From: Denitromonas iodatirespirans
Lineage (GTDB): Bacteria; Pseudomonadota; Gammaproteobacteria; Burkholderiales; Rhodocyclaceae
Assembly (NCBI RefSeq): GCF_018524365.1
Contig: NZ_JAEKFT010000035.1
Span: forward strand, 1-43,862
Length of the DNA: 43,862 nucleotides
Direction of reading: 5' to 3'
Shown: positions 8,638-16,480 of the stretch, in pieces
Numbering within the stretch: position 1 is the stretch's first letter
How the letters are laid out: each line of letters begins with the position of its first letter
Notes under the pieces: generated by a model
The model's input: only the letters and a program-made list of their open reading frames with translations
Told to the model about the DNA's origin: nothing
Database searches by the model: none
Translations under genes and position numbers: made by a program

Positions 8638-10208
8638 CCGGGGGCCCCGGCGGCCTCGGACGTCGGCGACAGCAAGGCCGCCAGCACGGCGCGGCCGGTG
8701 CGCCGCCGCGGGCGCGACATGTCCACCCAGTGCACCCGGCCGGCGGCTTCGCCCAGGTCGGCCTCGGCGGTGGCGCGGTCGGTGTGTGCATTGAACAGGA
8801 TCACCACCTGCTGCAGATGGTGCGCGCGCGCCAGTTCGCCCAGCTCGAAGCGGCAGCCGCCGTTCTCGGCGCGAAAGTCGCGCAAGTCCATCAATACCGC
8901 GTGGCTGCGAGCCACCAGCGCCTGCAGCGCCCCCTGCCAAGTGGCGTCGCCGCAATAGCATTCGTTGATGCGGTAGCGCCCGTCATGATCGGCGCCCAGG
9001 TCGAAGTCGGCCAGCCGGCGCGGGATGTCCTCGGGGCGCTGGATGAAGCGCTCGCCCAGGCGCCGGCTGAGGAAGACGAACAGATCGTCGGCGTCGAGCG
9101 TGTGGCCGAGCAGGTCGGTGCCGGCGATCAATACCGTGTTGCCGGTGGCGCGCCAGCGCTCGGTGACCGCGTCGAACAGCGCCTCGACCGCCGCGTCGCG
9201 TTGGAACACGCGCAACACCAGCAGGGTCGGCGGCGGGGCCGACGGCGCCAGCCACGGCCGCGCGAGGGCGAAGCCAAGCGGCACCCACAGCCACACCGCG
9301 AGGATGCCGAAGGCCGCCAGACCGGCCGAGTGAGTGCCCGGCAGGGCCATGGCGATCAGCACCACGGCCCAGAACAGGCCGACCAGGTAGGCCAGCTCGG
9401 AAAACCGTTTGCGGCGGTAGGCGCCGGCGATCAGCCGCAATATGCCGATCACCGGCCAGATGCCGATGGCCCAGGGCGCGACGATGAACAGCAGCAGCGT
9501 GGGGATGGCGCCGATGGCGTCGAGCAGCGCCAGCAGGGCCGGCGGCGGCGCATCCACCAGGGTGGCCGCCCAGCCCAGGCCGAGCAGCGAGGCGCCCACC
9601 AGCACCATCGCGGCTGGGAAGAGCAGCGGCGCGATGGCTCGGATACGCCCGGAGGCGGTCAGGCCGAGCAGGCTGAGGAGCGGCAGCACGGTGGTCGAGG
9701 CCAGCCAGCCGCTGACCATGGCCATGGTCTGTTCGGCATTCGAGCCGAGCAGGATGATCGGCAGCAGGCACAGCAGGTAGGCGAGCACCGCGGCCATGGT
9801 GCGCCACAGTGACCAGCGCCACAGCAAGCCGAGGGTCGGTATCACCGGCCAGCTGTAGACCGCACCCAGTATCAAGCAGCGTTGCAGTCCGAAGCCCGGA
9901 TCGGTATGCACCACCAGCAGCTCGAAGGCGCCGGTGGACAGGCCGATCAGGGTGGAGATGACCACCAGCAGCAGTGCCAGGCGACGATTCTGGCGGCGGT
10001 TGAGGCCGAGGTCGAAATGGGCCGGCCCTGTCGCCGCGGAGGGCGGGGCCGGCCGGGGCGCCGGCGCGGCGTCGCGCTGTGGGGGCGGCGCCGTCATCAG
10101 CCGCAGCATGGCCCGGCGATAGCGCCCGGCCAGCCACCAGGCGGTCGCGGCCGCGATGAGCAGCGACAGCAACAGGCCGGACAGCAGTTGGCCGTCGAGA
10201 TTGCCCAT
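8634..10208 (-). CDS. Polytopic membrane protein with C-terminal Rossmann/TIR-like soluble domain
   Basis: A 524-residue protein. One N-terminal membrane helix (about 7-27) is followed by a basic, proline-rich loop, then roughly nine more hydrophobic segments to about residue 315. The last 200 residues are soluble, beginning LLVLRVFQRDAAVEALFDAV, and include VLIAGTDL, a segment YRINECYCGDATW, and AVLMDLRDFRAENGGCRFELGEL. The alternating beta/alpha pattern and the acidic helix following a buried strand resemble TIR/SLOG-type Rossmann domains. This is a visual impression, not a family match. The gene lies 30 nt downstream of the DUF4399 gene on the same strand, so they are probably co-transcribed. 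Its function is unknown. Confidence 0.75.
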   Translation of the reverse strand: MGNLDGQLLSGLLLSLLIAAATAWWLAGRYRRAMLRLMTAPPPQRDAAPAPRPAPPSAATGPAHFDLGLNRRQNRRLALLLVVISTLIGLSTGAFELLVVHTDPGFGLQRCLILGAVYSWPVIPTLGLLWRWSLWRTMAAVLAYLLCLLPIILLGSNAEQTMAMVSGWLASTTVLPLLSLLGLTASGRIRAIAPLLFPAAMVLVGASLLGLGWAATLVDAPPPALLALLDAIGAIPTLLLFIVAPWAIGIWPVIGILRLIAGAYRRKRFSELAYLVGLFWAVVLIAMALPGTHSAGLAAFGILAVWLWVPLGFALARPWLAPSAPPPTLLVLRVFQRDAAVEALFDAVTERWRATGNTVLIAGTDLLGHTLDADDLFVFLSRRLGERFIQRPEDIPRRLADFDLGADHDGRYRINECYCGDATWQGALQALVARSHAVLMDLRDFRAENGGCRFELGELARAHHLQQVVILFNAHTDRATAEADLGEAAGRVHWVDMSRPRRRTGRAVLAALLSPTSEAAGAPG

Positions 10209-10238
10209 GATGACTGCCCGCGTGCGCCAAGCGGCCGC

Positions 10239-10637
10239 TTATTTGACGGTGACGGTGATGGTCTTGCTCAGGTCGGGACCGTAGGACTGATGCAGGCCGT
10301 CGGCGAACTGCAGCGTCAGGGTGTGCTTGCCCGGTGCCAGCTTGACCTTGGTCTCGGTCTGGCCCTTGCCGAAGTGCAAATGGGTGTCGTCGGCCGGCAC
10401 CGCGGTGCCGGCGGGGATCGGCTTGCCGTCGATGATCAGGTGATGGTGGCCGGTGCCTTCCATCAGCTCGCCGGACGGCTGCACTTTCATGCCTTCGACG
10501 CCCATTTTGACGGTGAATTCCTGCGGCACGGTGGCGCCGTCCGCCGGTTCGGCGAAATGCACGCTGCCGGCGGCCAGCGCCAGTGAGGACAGGCCGGCGG
10601 CACACAGGCCGGCGATCAGGGTACGGATTTTTTTCAT
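10239..10637 (-). CDS. Periplasmic DUF4399 protein
   Basis: A 132-residue secreted protein. A signal peptide (KKIRTLIAGLCAAGLSSLALA) is cut around residue 22. The mature part starts with VHFAEPADGATVP and includes GTGHHHLIIDG and DDTHLHFGKGQTET, the His-rich DUF4399 pattern, then a beta-sandwich end TLQFADGLHQSYGP. The clustered histidines suggest metal binding; no activity is established. GGAG lies upstream of the ATG. It is the first gene of a probable two-gene unit with the polytopic membrane protein. Confidence 0.87.
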   Translation of the reverse strand: MKKIRTLIAGLCAAGLSSLALAAGSVHFAEPADGATVPQEFTVKMGVEGMKVQPSGELMEGTGHHHLIIDGKPIPAGTAVPADDTHLHFGKGQTETKVKLAPGKHTLTLQFADGLHQSYGPDLSKTITVTVK

Positions 10638-10770
10638 GGCGTTTCTCCAAGGGTTGGCGTCAACACGACGTCATATCAGTCTAGCTTCGGTGGGGCCAAA
10701 TGCCAAAAAGGCTGTCGTCGCGCGATGGGGCGGGATTTATACTTGGCCGTTTCCGCTACGCCGCCCGCTC

Positions 10771-11646
10771 ATGGACCATTTCACCGCCGACGACGGCGAA
10801 CGCATCCACCTCAGAATCTCGGGCGAAGGGGCGCCGCTGATCCTGCTGCACGGCTGGACCGCCTCGCATCGCGACTGGCAGCCGTTCATGGAGGCCTTCG
10901 AGGCGCATCATCGGGTGGTCCGCTGGGACGCGCGCGGCCATGGCGGCCATGCGCTGCGCACCGAGACGCCGGTGACGGTCGAGCGCATGGCGCAGGATCT
11001 GGCGCAACTCATCGACCACTACGCGCTCGACGGCGCGGTGGTGGTCGGCCATTCGATGGGGGCGCTCACGCTGTGGCAATACCTGCGTGACTTCGGCCTG
11101 GCGCGCCTGTCGCGGCTGGTGTTCATCGACCAGTCGCCGCGCCTGCTCACCGGGCCGGGCTGGCGCTGCGGCATCTACGGCGATTTCGACGCGGCGCGCA
11201 ACCTCGCCTTCATCCACGATCTGCGGCAGGACTTCGCCGAGGCCGTGCTGCGCCTGGTGGCGCACGGGCACAATGCCGCGGCGCGACTGCGCTACGCGGA
11301 AGACGGCGAGGCGATCCAGTCGGCCCGCCGGCGTCTGGCCAGCTTGGCCGCCGGCCCGCTGATCGACTGCTGGGCCAGCCTCACCGCCGCCGACTACCGC
11401 GACGTGCTGCGCAGCATCACGCTGCCGACGCTGCTGGTGTATGGCGGGGCCAGCAATTTCTATGGCTGCGAGGTGGCCCACTATGTGCGCGACAGTATCC
11501 CCAACGCCTTGCTGCACATCTACGAGGCGGTCGACCATGCGCCGCACCTGTGGCAGCGCGAGCGCTTCGTGGGCGACGTGCTGGCCTTCGTGGGCGGTGC
11601 TTCAGCTCAGCAAGGTGACGGCGGCCGAGAAGGTGAAGAAGGATAG
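10771..11646 (+). CDS. Alpha/beta-fold hydrolase
   Basis: A 291-residue single-domain hydrolase. The oxyanion region is HGWTASHRDW, the nucleophile elbow is GHSMG (Ser95), and the catalytic His lies in AVDHAPHLW near the C-terminus. The acid is probably an Asp in the strand before LVYGG. It is related to epoxide hydrolase and C-C hydrolase-like esterases; the substrate is unknown. A TATACT hexamer at 10738-10743 could be a -10 element, with a poor -35. The ATG at 10771 is the first before the domain. The last 15 codons overlap the 3' end of the convergent AEC transporter gene by 45 bp, giving an unusual Gly/Glu-rich tail. Confidence 0.88.
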   Translation: MDHFTADDGERIHLRISGEGAPLILLHGWTASHRDWQPFMEAFEAHHRVVRWDARGHGGHALRTETPVTVERMAQDLAQLIDHYALDGAVVVGHSMGALTLWQYLRDFGLARLSRLVFIDQSPRLLTGPGWRCGIYGDFDAARNLAFIHDLRQDFAEAVLRLVAHGHNAAARLRYAEDGEAIQSARRRLASLAAGPLIDCWASLTAADYRDVLRSITLPTLLVYGGASNFYGCEVAHYVRDSIPNALLHIYEAVDHAPHLWQRERFVGDVLAFVGGASAQQGDGGREGEEG

Positions 11647-12555
11647 CGCGGTCGATACCAGGATCACCCGCGCGATGCGCCCGTTGTTGGCGCCGAAGCG
11701 CTCGGCCAGCAGCGACACGTTGCTGGCGCTGGGTAGCGCGGCAGCGAGCACGAGGACGGACAGCGCGAAGCTGTCCAGCGGCAGGCCCAGATGGATGCCG
11801 ATGCCGCCGACGATCAGCACCAGCAGCGGGTGTAGCAGCAGCTTCTTGAGCGCCACCGGCACATAGTCGATCAGCGGCGTCTTGTCGGCGGTGGTCATCT
11901 GCGAGCGCGCCAGCACCGCACCGATGGTGAACAGCGCCACTGGCGAGGCCGAGTCGGCGAGCAGGCCGATGGTCTTGTCCACCGGCCCGTAGAGCGTCAG
12001 CCCGGCCGCCGAACTGATGCCGCCGAGCACGATCGCCCAGGGCATCGGGTTGCCGGCCACGCCGCGCAGCGCCTTGCCCGCCGCCGCCCGGGCGTTGCCG
12101 GCGCTATGGCCGTCGAGCCGCGACAGGGCGATGCACAGCGAGGAGGTGACCAGCAGGTCGACCAGGATGGTGACGATCACCGGCCCGGCCGCGCGCGCGC
12201 CGAGCAGGGCCACCAGCAGCGGTACGCCCATGAAACCGGTGTTGGGAAAGGCCGCGGTGAGCGCGCCGAAGGCGGCGTTGTTCCAATCGATGCGCCCGCC
12301 CAGCGTCAGCGCCACGGTGGTGCCGACCATGATCAGCGCGCACAGCAGGTAGACCGCGATCACGCTCGGGTCGAGCAACTCGGCGATCGGCGTGCTGGCG
12401 CCGAAGCGGTAGAGTAGGCAGGGTAGGGCGAAGAACAGCACGAAGCCGTTCATGCCGGGAATCGCCGACAGCGGCAGGGCGCCGCGCTGTACGGCCAGGT
12501 AGCCGCACAGCACGAGGGCGAAGAACGGAAAGGTGACGGCGAGGACGGACAGCAC
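11602..12555 (-). CDS. AEC-family (auxin efflux carrier-like) transporter
   Basis: A 317-residue inner-membrane permease with about ten helices in two five-helix repeats. The typical helix-breaking motifs are present, for example FPNTGFMGVPL in the first half and ALPSASNVSLLAERFG in the second. AEC proteins export small organic acids such as malate or malonate; the substrate here is unknown. The start is GTG at 12555, immediately followed by the first hydrophobic helix, so no later start is plausible. The 3' end overlaps the convergent hydrolase gene by 45 bp. It is monocistronic. Confidence 0.9.
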   Translation of the reverse strand: MLSVLAVTFPFFALVLCGYLAVQRGALPLSAIPGMNGFVLFFALPCLLYRFGASTPIAELLDPSVIAVYLLCALIMVGTTVALTLGGRIDWNNAAFGALTAAFPNTGFMGVPLLVALLGARAAGPVIVTILVDLLVTSSLCIALSRLDGHSAGNARAAAGKALRGVAGNPMPWAIVLGGISSAAGLTLYGPVDKTIGLLADSASPVALFTIGAVLARSQMTTADKTPLIDYVPVALKKLLLHPLLVLIVGGIGIHLGLPLDSFALSVLVLAAALPSASNVSLLAERFGANNGRIARVILVSTALSFFTFSAAVTLLS

Positions 12556-12761
12556 GCACAGGCTCCGGGGCGGCGAAGGTCAAGGCGCTATCCTCGCATG
12601 GTTTGATCCTGCGCCGATGACGCCGGCCGGCCAGATGTGCCGTCGGTCCGTTCGCGGCTCAAGATCCGGTGATGTGTGCCGAAAGACAGTCGACGACACG
12701 GCGTCCGGCCGACTTCGGCAGGGCCCCGCCGCCAGGACACCAGCGCAAAGGGATGGCGCAG

Positions 12762-13556
12762 ATGCGATACGGTGAAAGCAGGATGCGAACACTCGACCGG
12801 CCCGGCATGGCCGCCGGCTGGCGCCTGCTCGTCGCCTGCCTGGCGATGTTGATGATGTCCGCCGTTGCCGCCGCACCGCCGATCCGAGTGGTGACCGAGG
12901 AATATCCGCCCTACAACTATGCCAAGAACGGCGATGTGCAGGGTGTGAGCACCGCCGTGGTGCGTGCGGTAATGGCCGAGGCCGGGATCGAAGCGCCGAT
13001 CCAGCTGATGCCCTGGGCGCGCGCCTACGATCTGGCGCTGCATTCGGAAAACGTGCTGATCTACTCCATCACCCGCACTCCGGCGCGCGAGGCGCTGTTC
13101 AAGTGGGTCGGCCAGGTGGCGCCGTCGGAATGGTTTCTCTACGCCCTGCGCGGGCGCGAGATCCCGCTGAAGACGCTGGAGGACGCCAAGGCCTACCGTA
13201 TTGCCACGGTGAATCAGGACGTGGGCGAACAGTTCCTGCTCGAGCGCGGTTTCGATCTGAAGCGCAACCTGCAGTCGAGCAACCGTTACGCGCACAACTA
13301 CGAAAAGCTCAAGCTCGGCCGGGTCGATCTGTGGATCGCCAACAGTGTGGTGGCGGCCTACCTGGTGCGCGAAGCCGGCGACGACCCGGCGCAACAGCTC
13401 AAGGCCGCGTTGCGGCTGCACGAACTGGGCGGCGACGGGCTGTACATGGCCTTCAGCCATAACACGTCGGATGCCGTGGTCGAGCGCTTTCGCCGGGCCT
13501 TCGAGGCGCTGCGGCGCGACGGGCGGCTGGCCCGTCTCGGCATGGGGGGCTCGTGA
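12762..13556 (+). CDS. Periplasmic solute-binding protein (SBP_bac_3 type), first copy
   Basis: A 264-residue secreted family-3 solute-binding protein. The signal peptide includes LLVACLAMLMMSAVAAA (cleaved around residue 37), and the mature domain opens with IRVVTEEYPPYNYAKNG, the characteristic first strand and ligand loop. LMPWARAYDLAL and VLIYSITRTPARE follow. No ABC permease or ATPase lies nearby, so it is more likely a sensory binding protein than part of a transporter. The ATG at 12762 has AAAGGGA about 8 nt upstream; ATGs at 12753 and 12783 are alternatives. Its stop overlaps the diguanylate cyclase GTG start by 4 nt, pointing to a joint function. Confidence 0.88.
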   Translation: MRYGESRMRTLDRPGMAAGWRLLVACLAMLMMSAVAAAPPIRVVTEEYPPYNYAKNGDVQGVSTAVVRAVMAEAGIEAPIQLMPWARAYDLALHSENVLIYSITRTPAREALFKWVGQVAPSEWFLYALRGREIPLKTLEDAKAYRIATVNQDVGEQFLLERGFDLKRNLQSSNRYAHNYEKLKLGRVDLWIANSVVAAYLVREAGDDPAQQLKAALRLHELGGDGLYMAFSHNTSDAVVERFRRAFEALRRDGRLARLGMGGS

Positions 13557-14929
13557 ACACCGAGGTCATCGCACGCGCGGCCAAGGCGCAGTCGGGACGT
13601 AGCCGCATCGTCGTGCGCCTGCTGCTGGTGACGCTGGCGGCCGGGCTGGTGTTTTCCATCCTGAGCACCCTGGTGCGCGGCGGTTTCGCCTATGTCGAGG
13701 AGCGCGATGCGATCCAGGCCGAGCTGCTCCAGCTGCGGGACATCGTCCAGCCGGCACTGACCAAGGCCATCTGGGAGATGGATCGGGCCAGCGTCGCGGT
13801 CCATCTCGACAGCGCCGCGCGACTGCCGGCACTGGGGCGGATCGCGGTCACCCTGCGCATGGCCGACACCGCTCCCGAAGTCCACGTCCGCGACCGGACG
13901 GGATGGACGCGCGACGAGACGCTGCCCGTATTGCGCAGGCCGCTGACGTACTCGCCCTATGCCGGCGCCTCGGAAATCGTCGGCGAACTCGAGATCTTTG
14001 CCGACGGCCGCGAGCTGCAGGCCCGCCTGTATCGGGAAATCATCGTCATCTTCATCACGCAGCTGGTCCAGTCGCTGCTGCTGGCCGGCTTCGTGATGTG
14101 GATGTTCAACCGCACCGTGACCCGGCATGTGCGCGATGTCGCTGCCCACCTCGACGCGCTGTCCGCCAAGACGCTGTCGCGCAAGCTGGCCCTGCGCGAC
14201 AAGCTGTACCACAACGACGAACTCGATCAGCTGGCCGGCGGCGTCAACGAACTGCAGGACCGCCTGGCCGCCCACCTCGGCCAACTGGCCCAGTACGAGG
14301 GCGAAATCTCCCGCCACCGCGACCATCTGGCCGAACTGGTGGGCGAGCGGACACGGGCGCTGGAGGCGGCCAACCGGAAGCTCGACGAGCTGTCGCGCCG
14401 CGACGCGCTGACCGCCCTGCCCAACCGGCGCCATTTCGACGAATGCAAGGACATCGAATTCCGCCGCGCCCTGCGCACCGGGCAACCGCTCTCGCTGCTG
14501 CTGTGCGACATCGACGACTTCAAGCGTTTCAACGACACCTATGGCCATGGCGCCGGCGACGACTGCCTGCGCCAGGTCGGCGAGGTCCTCGCCAGCTGCT
14601 TCATGCGCGCCGGCGATGTGGCCGCCCGGGTCGGCGGCGAGGAATTCGCCGTGCTGCTGCCGGGGCTGAACGCCGCCGAGGCGCGTGCGCATGCCGAGCA
14701 CCTGCGGGCCCAGGTGTTCGCACTCGGCATCGCGCACGAGGCCTCGTCAGCGGCCGACCGCGTGACCGTCAGCGTCGGCGTTGCGGCGCTGGTGCCGGCG
14801 CAGATGCGGGATTTCGATGCGCTCTACCACTGTGCGGATGTGGCGCTCTATGGCGCCAAGCGCGCCGGGCGCAATCGGGTCGAATGCTGGAAAGGAGAAG
14901 ATCGATGCGACGCTGGCTTGCCCTCGTGA
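13553..14929 (+). CDS. Membrane diguanylate cyclase with periplasmic sensor and HAMP-like region
   Basis: A 458-residue inner-membrane enzyme. A membrane helix (about 22-42) and a periplasmic domain of about 115 residues are followed by a second helix around residue 165-183, a HAMP-like linker, a coiled-coil stretch, and a GGDEF domain from DALTALPNRRHF onward. The catalytic motif is GGEEF (361-365), so cyclase activity (2 GTP to c-di-GMP) is expected. RAGD lies five residues before it, matching the RxxD inhibitory-site spacing. GTG start at 13553 overlaps the upstream binding-protein stop. The 3' end overlaps the next binding protein by 25 nt. The two neighbours are candidate ligand-loaded partners for the periplasmic domain. 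Confidence 0.92.
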   Translation: MNTEVIARAAKAQSGRSRIVVRLLLVTLAAGLVFSILSTLVRGGFAYVEERDAIQAELLQLRDIVQPALTKAIWEMDRASVAVHLDSAARLPALGRIAVTLRMADTAPEVHVRDRTGWTRDETLPVLRRPLTYSPYAGASEIVGELEIFADGRELQARLYREIIVIFITQLVQSLLLAGFVMWMFNRTVTRHVRDVAAHLDALSAKTLSRKLALRDKLYHNDELDQLAGGVNELQDRLAAHLGQLAQYEGEISRHRDHLAELVGERTRALEAANRKLDELSRRDALTALPNRRHFDECKDIEFRRALRTGQPLSLLLCDIDDFKRFNDTYGHGAGDDCLRQVGEVLASCFMRAGDVAARVGGEEFAVLLPGLNAAEARAHAEHLRAQVFALGIAHEASSAADRVTVSVGVAALVPAQMRDFDALYHCADVALYGAKRAGRNRVECWKGEDRCDAGLPS

Positions 14930-15615
14930 TGCTGCTGGTGGCCCCGGTGGCCCATGCCCAGACGGTGCAGGTGGTCACCGAGGACTCTGCCTACTCCTAC
15001 CTCGAGCAGGGCCGGGTGGCCGGCCCGGCCACCGAGGTCGTGCGTGCCGCGCTGGACAGGGGCGGCTTCGACGACGCGCGCATCGACCTCTATCCCTGGG
15101 CGCGCGCCTACGAAAAGGCCTTGAGCCAGCCGAACGTGCTGATCTTCCTGATCGCCCGCACGCCCGAGCGCGAGCAGCGCTTCAAGTGGGTCAGCGAACT
15201 GATGAGGATGGAGTACCACCTGTACAAACTGGCCTCGCGCACCGACATCCAGGTCGACAGCCTCGACGCGGCGCGCCCCCACAGCATTGCCGTCATCCGC
15301 GATGATGTCCGCCAGCAGTACCTCAAGCGCAAGGGCTTCGAGCACCTGGTGCTATCGCCGGGCAACGATGAGAGTTTCCGCCAGCTGCTCGCCGGGCGTG
15401 TCGATCTGGTCCCCCTGGCGCACTCGGACGCACAGCTGTTGTGCGCCAAATACCGTATCGACTGCAACACCCTGACCCGCGTGCTGACCCTCGACGAGCT
15501 GACCGTCGGCCTGTACATGGCCTTCAGCCAAGCCACCGACGAGCCGATTGTCGAGCGGCTCAGACGCGCCTACCAGACGCTCAAGACCGAAGGCGCCCTG
15601 GCTCGCCTCGAGTAG
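14905..15615 (+). CDS. Periplasmic solute-binding protein (SBP_bac_3 type), second copy
   Basis: A 236-residue secreted paralogue of the protein encoded at 12762-13556. A short signal peptide (LALVMLLVAPVAHA, cut after about residue 18) leads to VQVVTEDSAYSYLEQG. The shared landmarks are YPWARAYEKAL, LIFLIARTPERE, RFKWVSELM and GLYMAFSQATDEPIVERLRRAY, which parallel the first copy closely. AAAGGAGAAG precedes the ATG at 14905, inside the 3' end of the cyclase gene. It lacks the PPYNY ligand-loop motif of copy one, so the two probably bind different ligands or differ in affinity. No transporter genes are adjacent. Confidence 0.88.
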   Translation: MRRWLALVMLLVAPVAHAQTVQVVTEDSAYSYLEQGRVAGPATEVVRAALDRGGFDDARIDLYPWARAYEKALSQPNVLIFLIARTPEREQRFKWVSELMRMEYHLYKLASRTDIQVDSLDAARPHSIAVIRDDVRQQYLKRKGFEHLVLSPGNDESFRQLLAGRVDLVPLAHSDAQLLCAKYRIDCNTLTRVLTLDELTVGLYMAFSQATDEPIVERLRRAYQTLKTEGALARLE

Positions 15616-15694
15616 TCGAGCGTCGCCGGGCACGACAGCGGGCCGCGGCATTGTCGGCTATGGTGGGGGTGTCGACACTGGGCGAGGGGCGGCA

Positions 15695-16048
15695 ATGTAC
15701 GTGGTGGTCTATTGGTGGCGGGTCAAACCGGGCAAGGAGGCGCAGTTCCGCGAGGCCTGGCGGCGCGGCACGCGCCAGATCGCCCGTATCTACGGCGGAC
15801 TCGGCTCGCGCCTGCACCAGGAACGGGACGGGCGCTTCGTCGCCATCGCCGAGTGGCCGGACGAGGCCACCTGGCAGCGCGCTTTCGACGCCCGCATGGT
15901 GTACGACGACAAGGAGGCACGGGCGATGTTCGTCGACGCCATCGCCGAAACGCCACCCGACAACAAGCCGGTGTTCACCATGACCGTCACCGACGATCTG
16001 CTCTCGCGCAGCGGCGCCTTGCCCGCTGACGATGCCGCGTCGGCGTGA
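15695..16048 (+). CDS. Antibiotic biosynthesis monooxygenase (ABM)-like dimeric alpha/beta-barrel protein
   Basis: A 117-residue ferredoxin-like-fold protein. The opening MYVVVYWWRVKPGKEAQFREAW is the ABM pattern (strand, then helix after the PGKE turn), followed by LGSRLHQERDGRFVAIAEW and a C-terminal strand FTMTVTDDLL. Such proteins are small cofactor-free monooxygenases or stress-related proteins; the substrate is unknown. GAGGGG lies upstream of the ATG at 15695. It is 79 nt downstream of the second solute-binding protein and may be read through from that unit. The last 15 residues are probably disordered. Confidence 0.75.
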   Translation: MYVVVYWWRVKPGKEAQFREAWRRGTRQIARIYGGLGSRLHQERDGRFVAIAEWPDEATWQRAFDARMVYDDKEARAMFVDAIAETPPDNKPVFTMTVTDDLLSRSGALPADDAASA

Positions 16049-16108
16049 ATGGCGCACGCGCGGTGCGCAGTCGCTAAAGCTTTGCTTCGCCGTGCCGTTG
16101 TCCGCTCC

Positions 16109-16480
16109 ATGAAGAAGAAGCGACGCAAACTCCTGCCGCTGGGCATCAAGAAGCGCACCACGACCGAACTGCCAGCGCTGATCGCGCTCGAGGCCATCGG
16201 TCAGCCGTGGTTTTGCGAAGCCCACCTGACCGACTTGATGGCCTTGTCGATGGTCTGCCAGGTGGCGGCCGAGCCGGGCAGCGACGAGCATGTCGCGGCG
16301 CTCGAACTCTTCGACCTGCTCGGCAAGGAGCCGCTCGACGGCACGGCCATCAAGCCGCTGGTGGTGTTCACCAACGACTGGATGCAGCGCCAGCCCAACG
16401 GACGCATCCAGGACGCGATCGACCGCCTGTTGATCGTCAGCAAGACGCCCGAAGCGGCGCCTGCCGCCGACACGCCCTAA
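16109..16480 (+). CDS. Hypothetical protein with basic N-terminus
   Basis: A 123-residue protein of no recognised family. It starts with a strongly basic tract (MKKKRRKLLPLGIKKR), then a helical region with the segments LPALIALEAIGQPWFCEAHL and DLMALSMVCQVAAEPGS, and ends with an Ala/Pro tail. No signal or membrane segment is present. The ATG at 16109 was chosen because it begins the basic tract; an ATG at 16049 would add 20 residues, and neither has a good ribosome site. Its TAA stop overlaps the stop of the convergent MBL hydrolase gene by 4 nt. A role in nucleic-acid or membrane binding is possible but unsupported. Confidence 0.6.
   Translation: MKKKRRKLLPLGIKKRTTTELPALIALEAIGQPWFCEAHLTDLMALSMVCQVAAEPGSDEHVAALELFDLLGKEPLDGTAIKPLVVFTNDWMQRQPNGRIQDAIDRLLIVSKTPEAAPAADTP

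Noticed and set aside
6871-8961. Upstream extension of the DUF1840 frame, giving an 808-codon protein
   Set aside because: The extension is antisense to the TPP enzyme. The family N-terminus starts at 6870.
12104-12583. Second minus-strand frame over the AEC transporter
   Set aside because: It is an alternative frame of the transporter gene, Arg-rich and without motifs.
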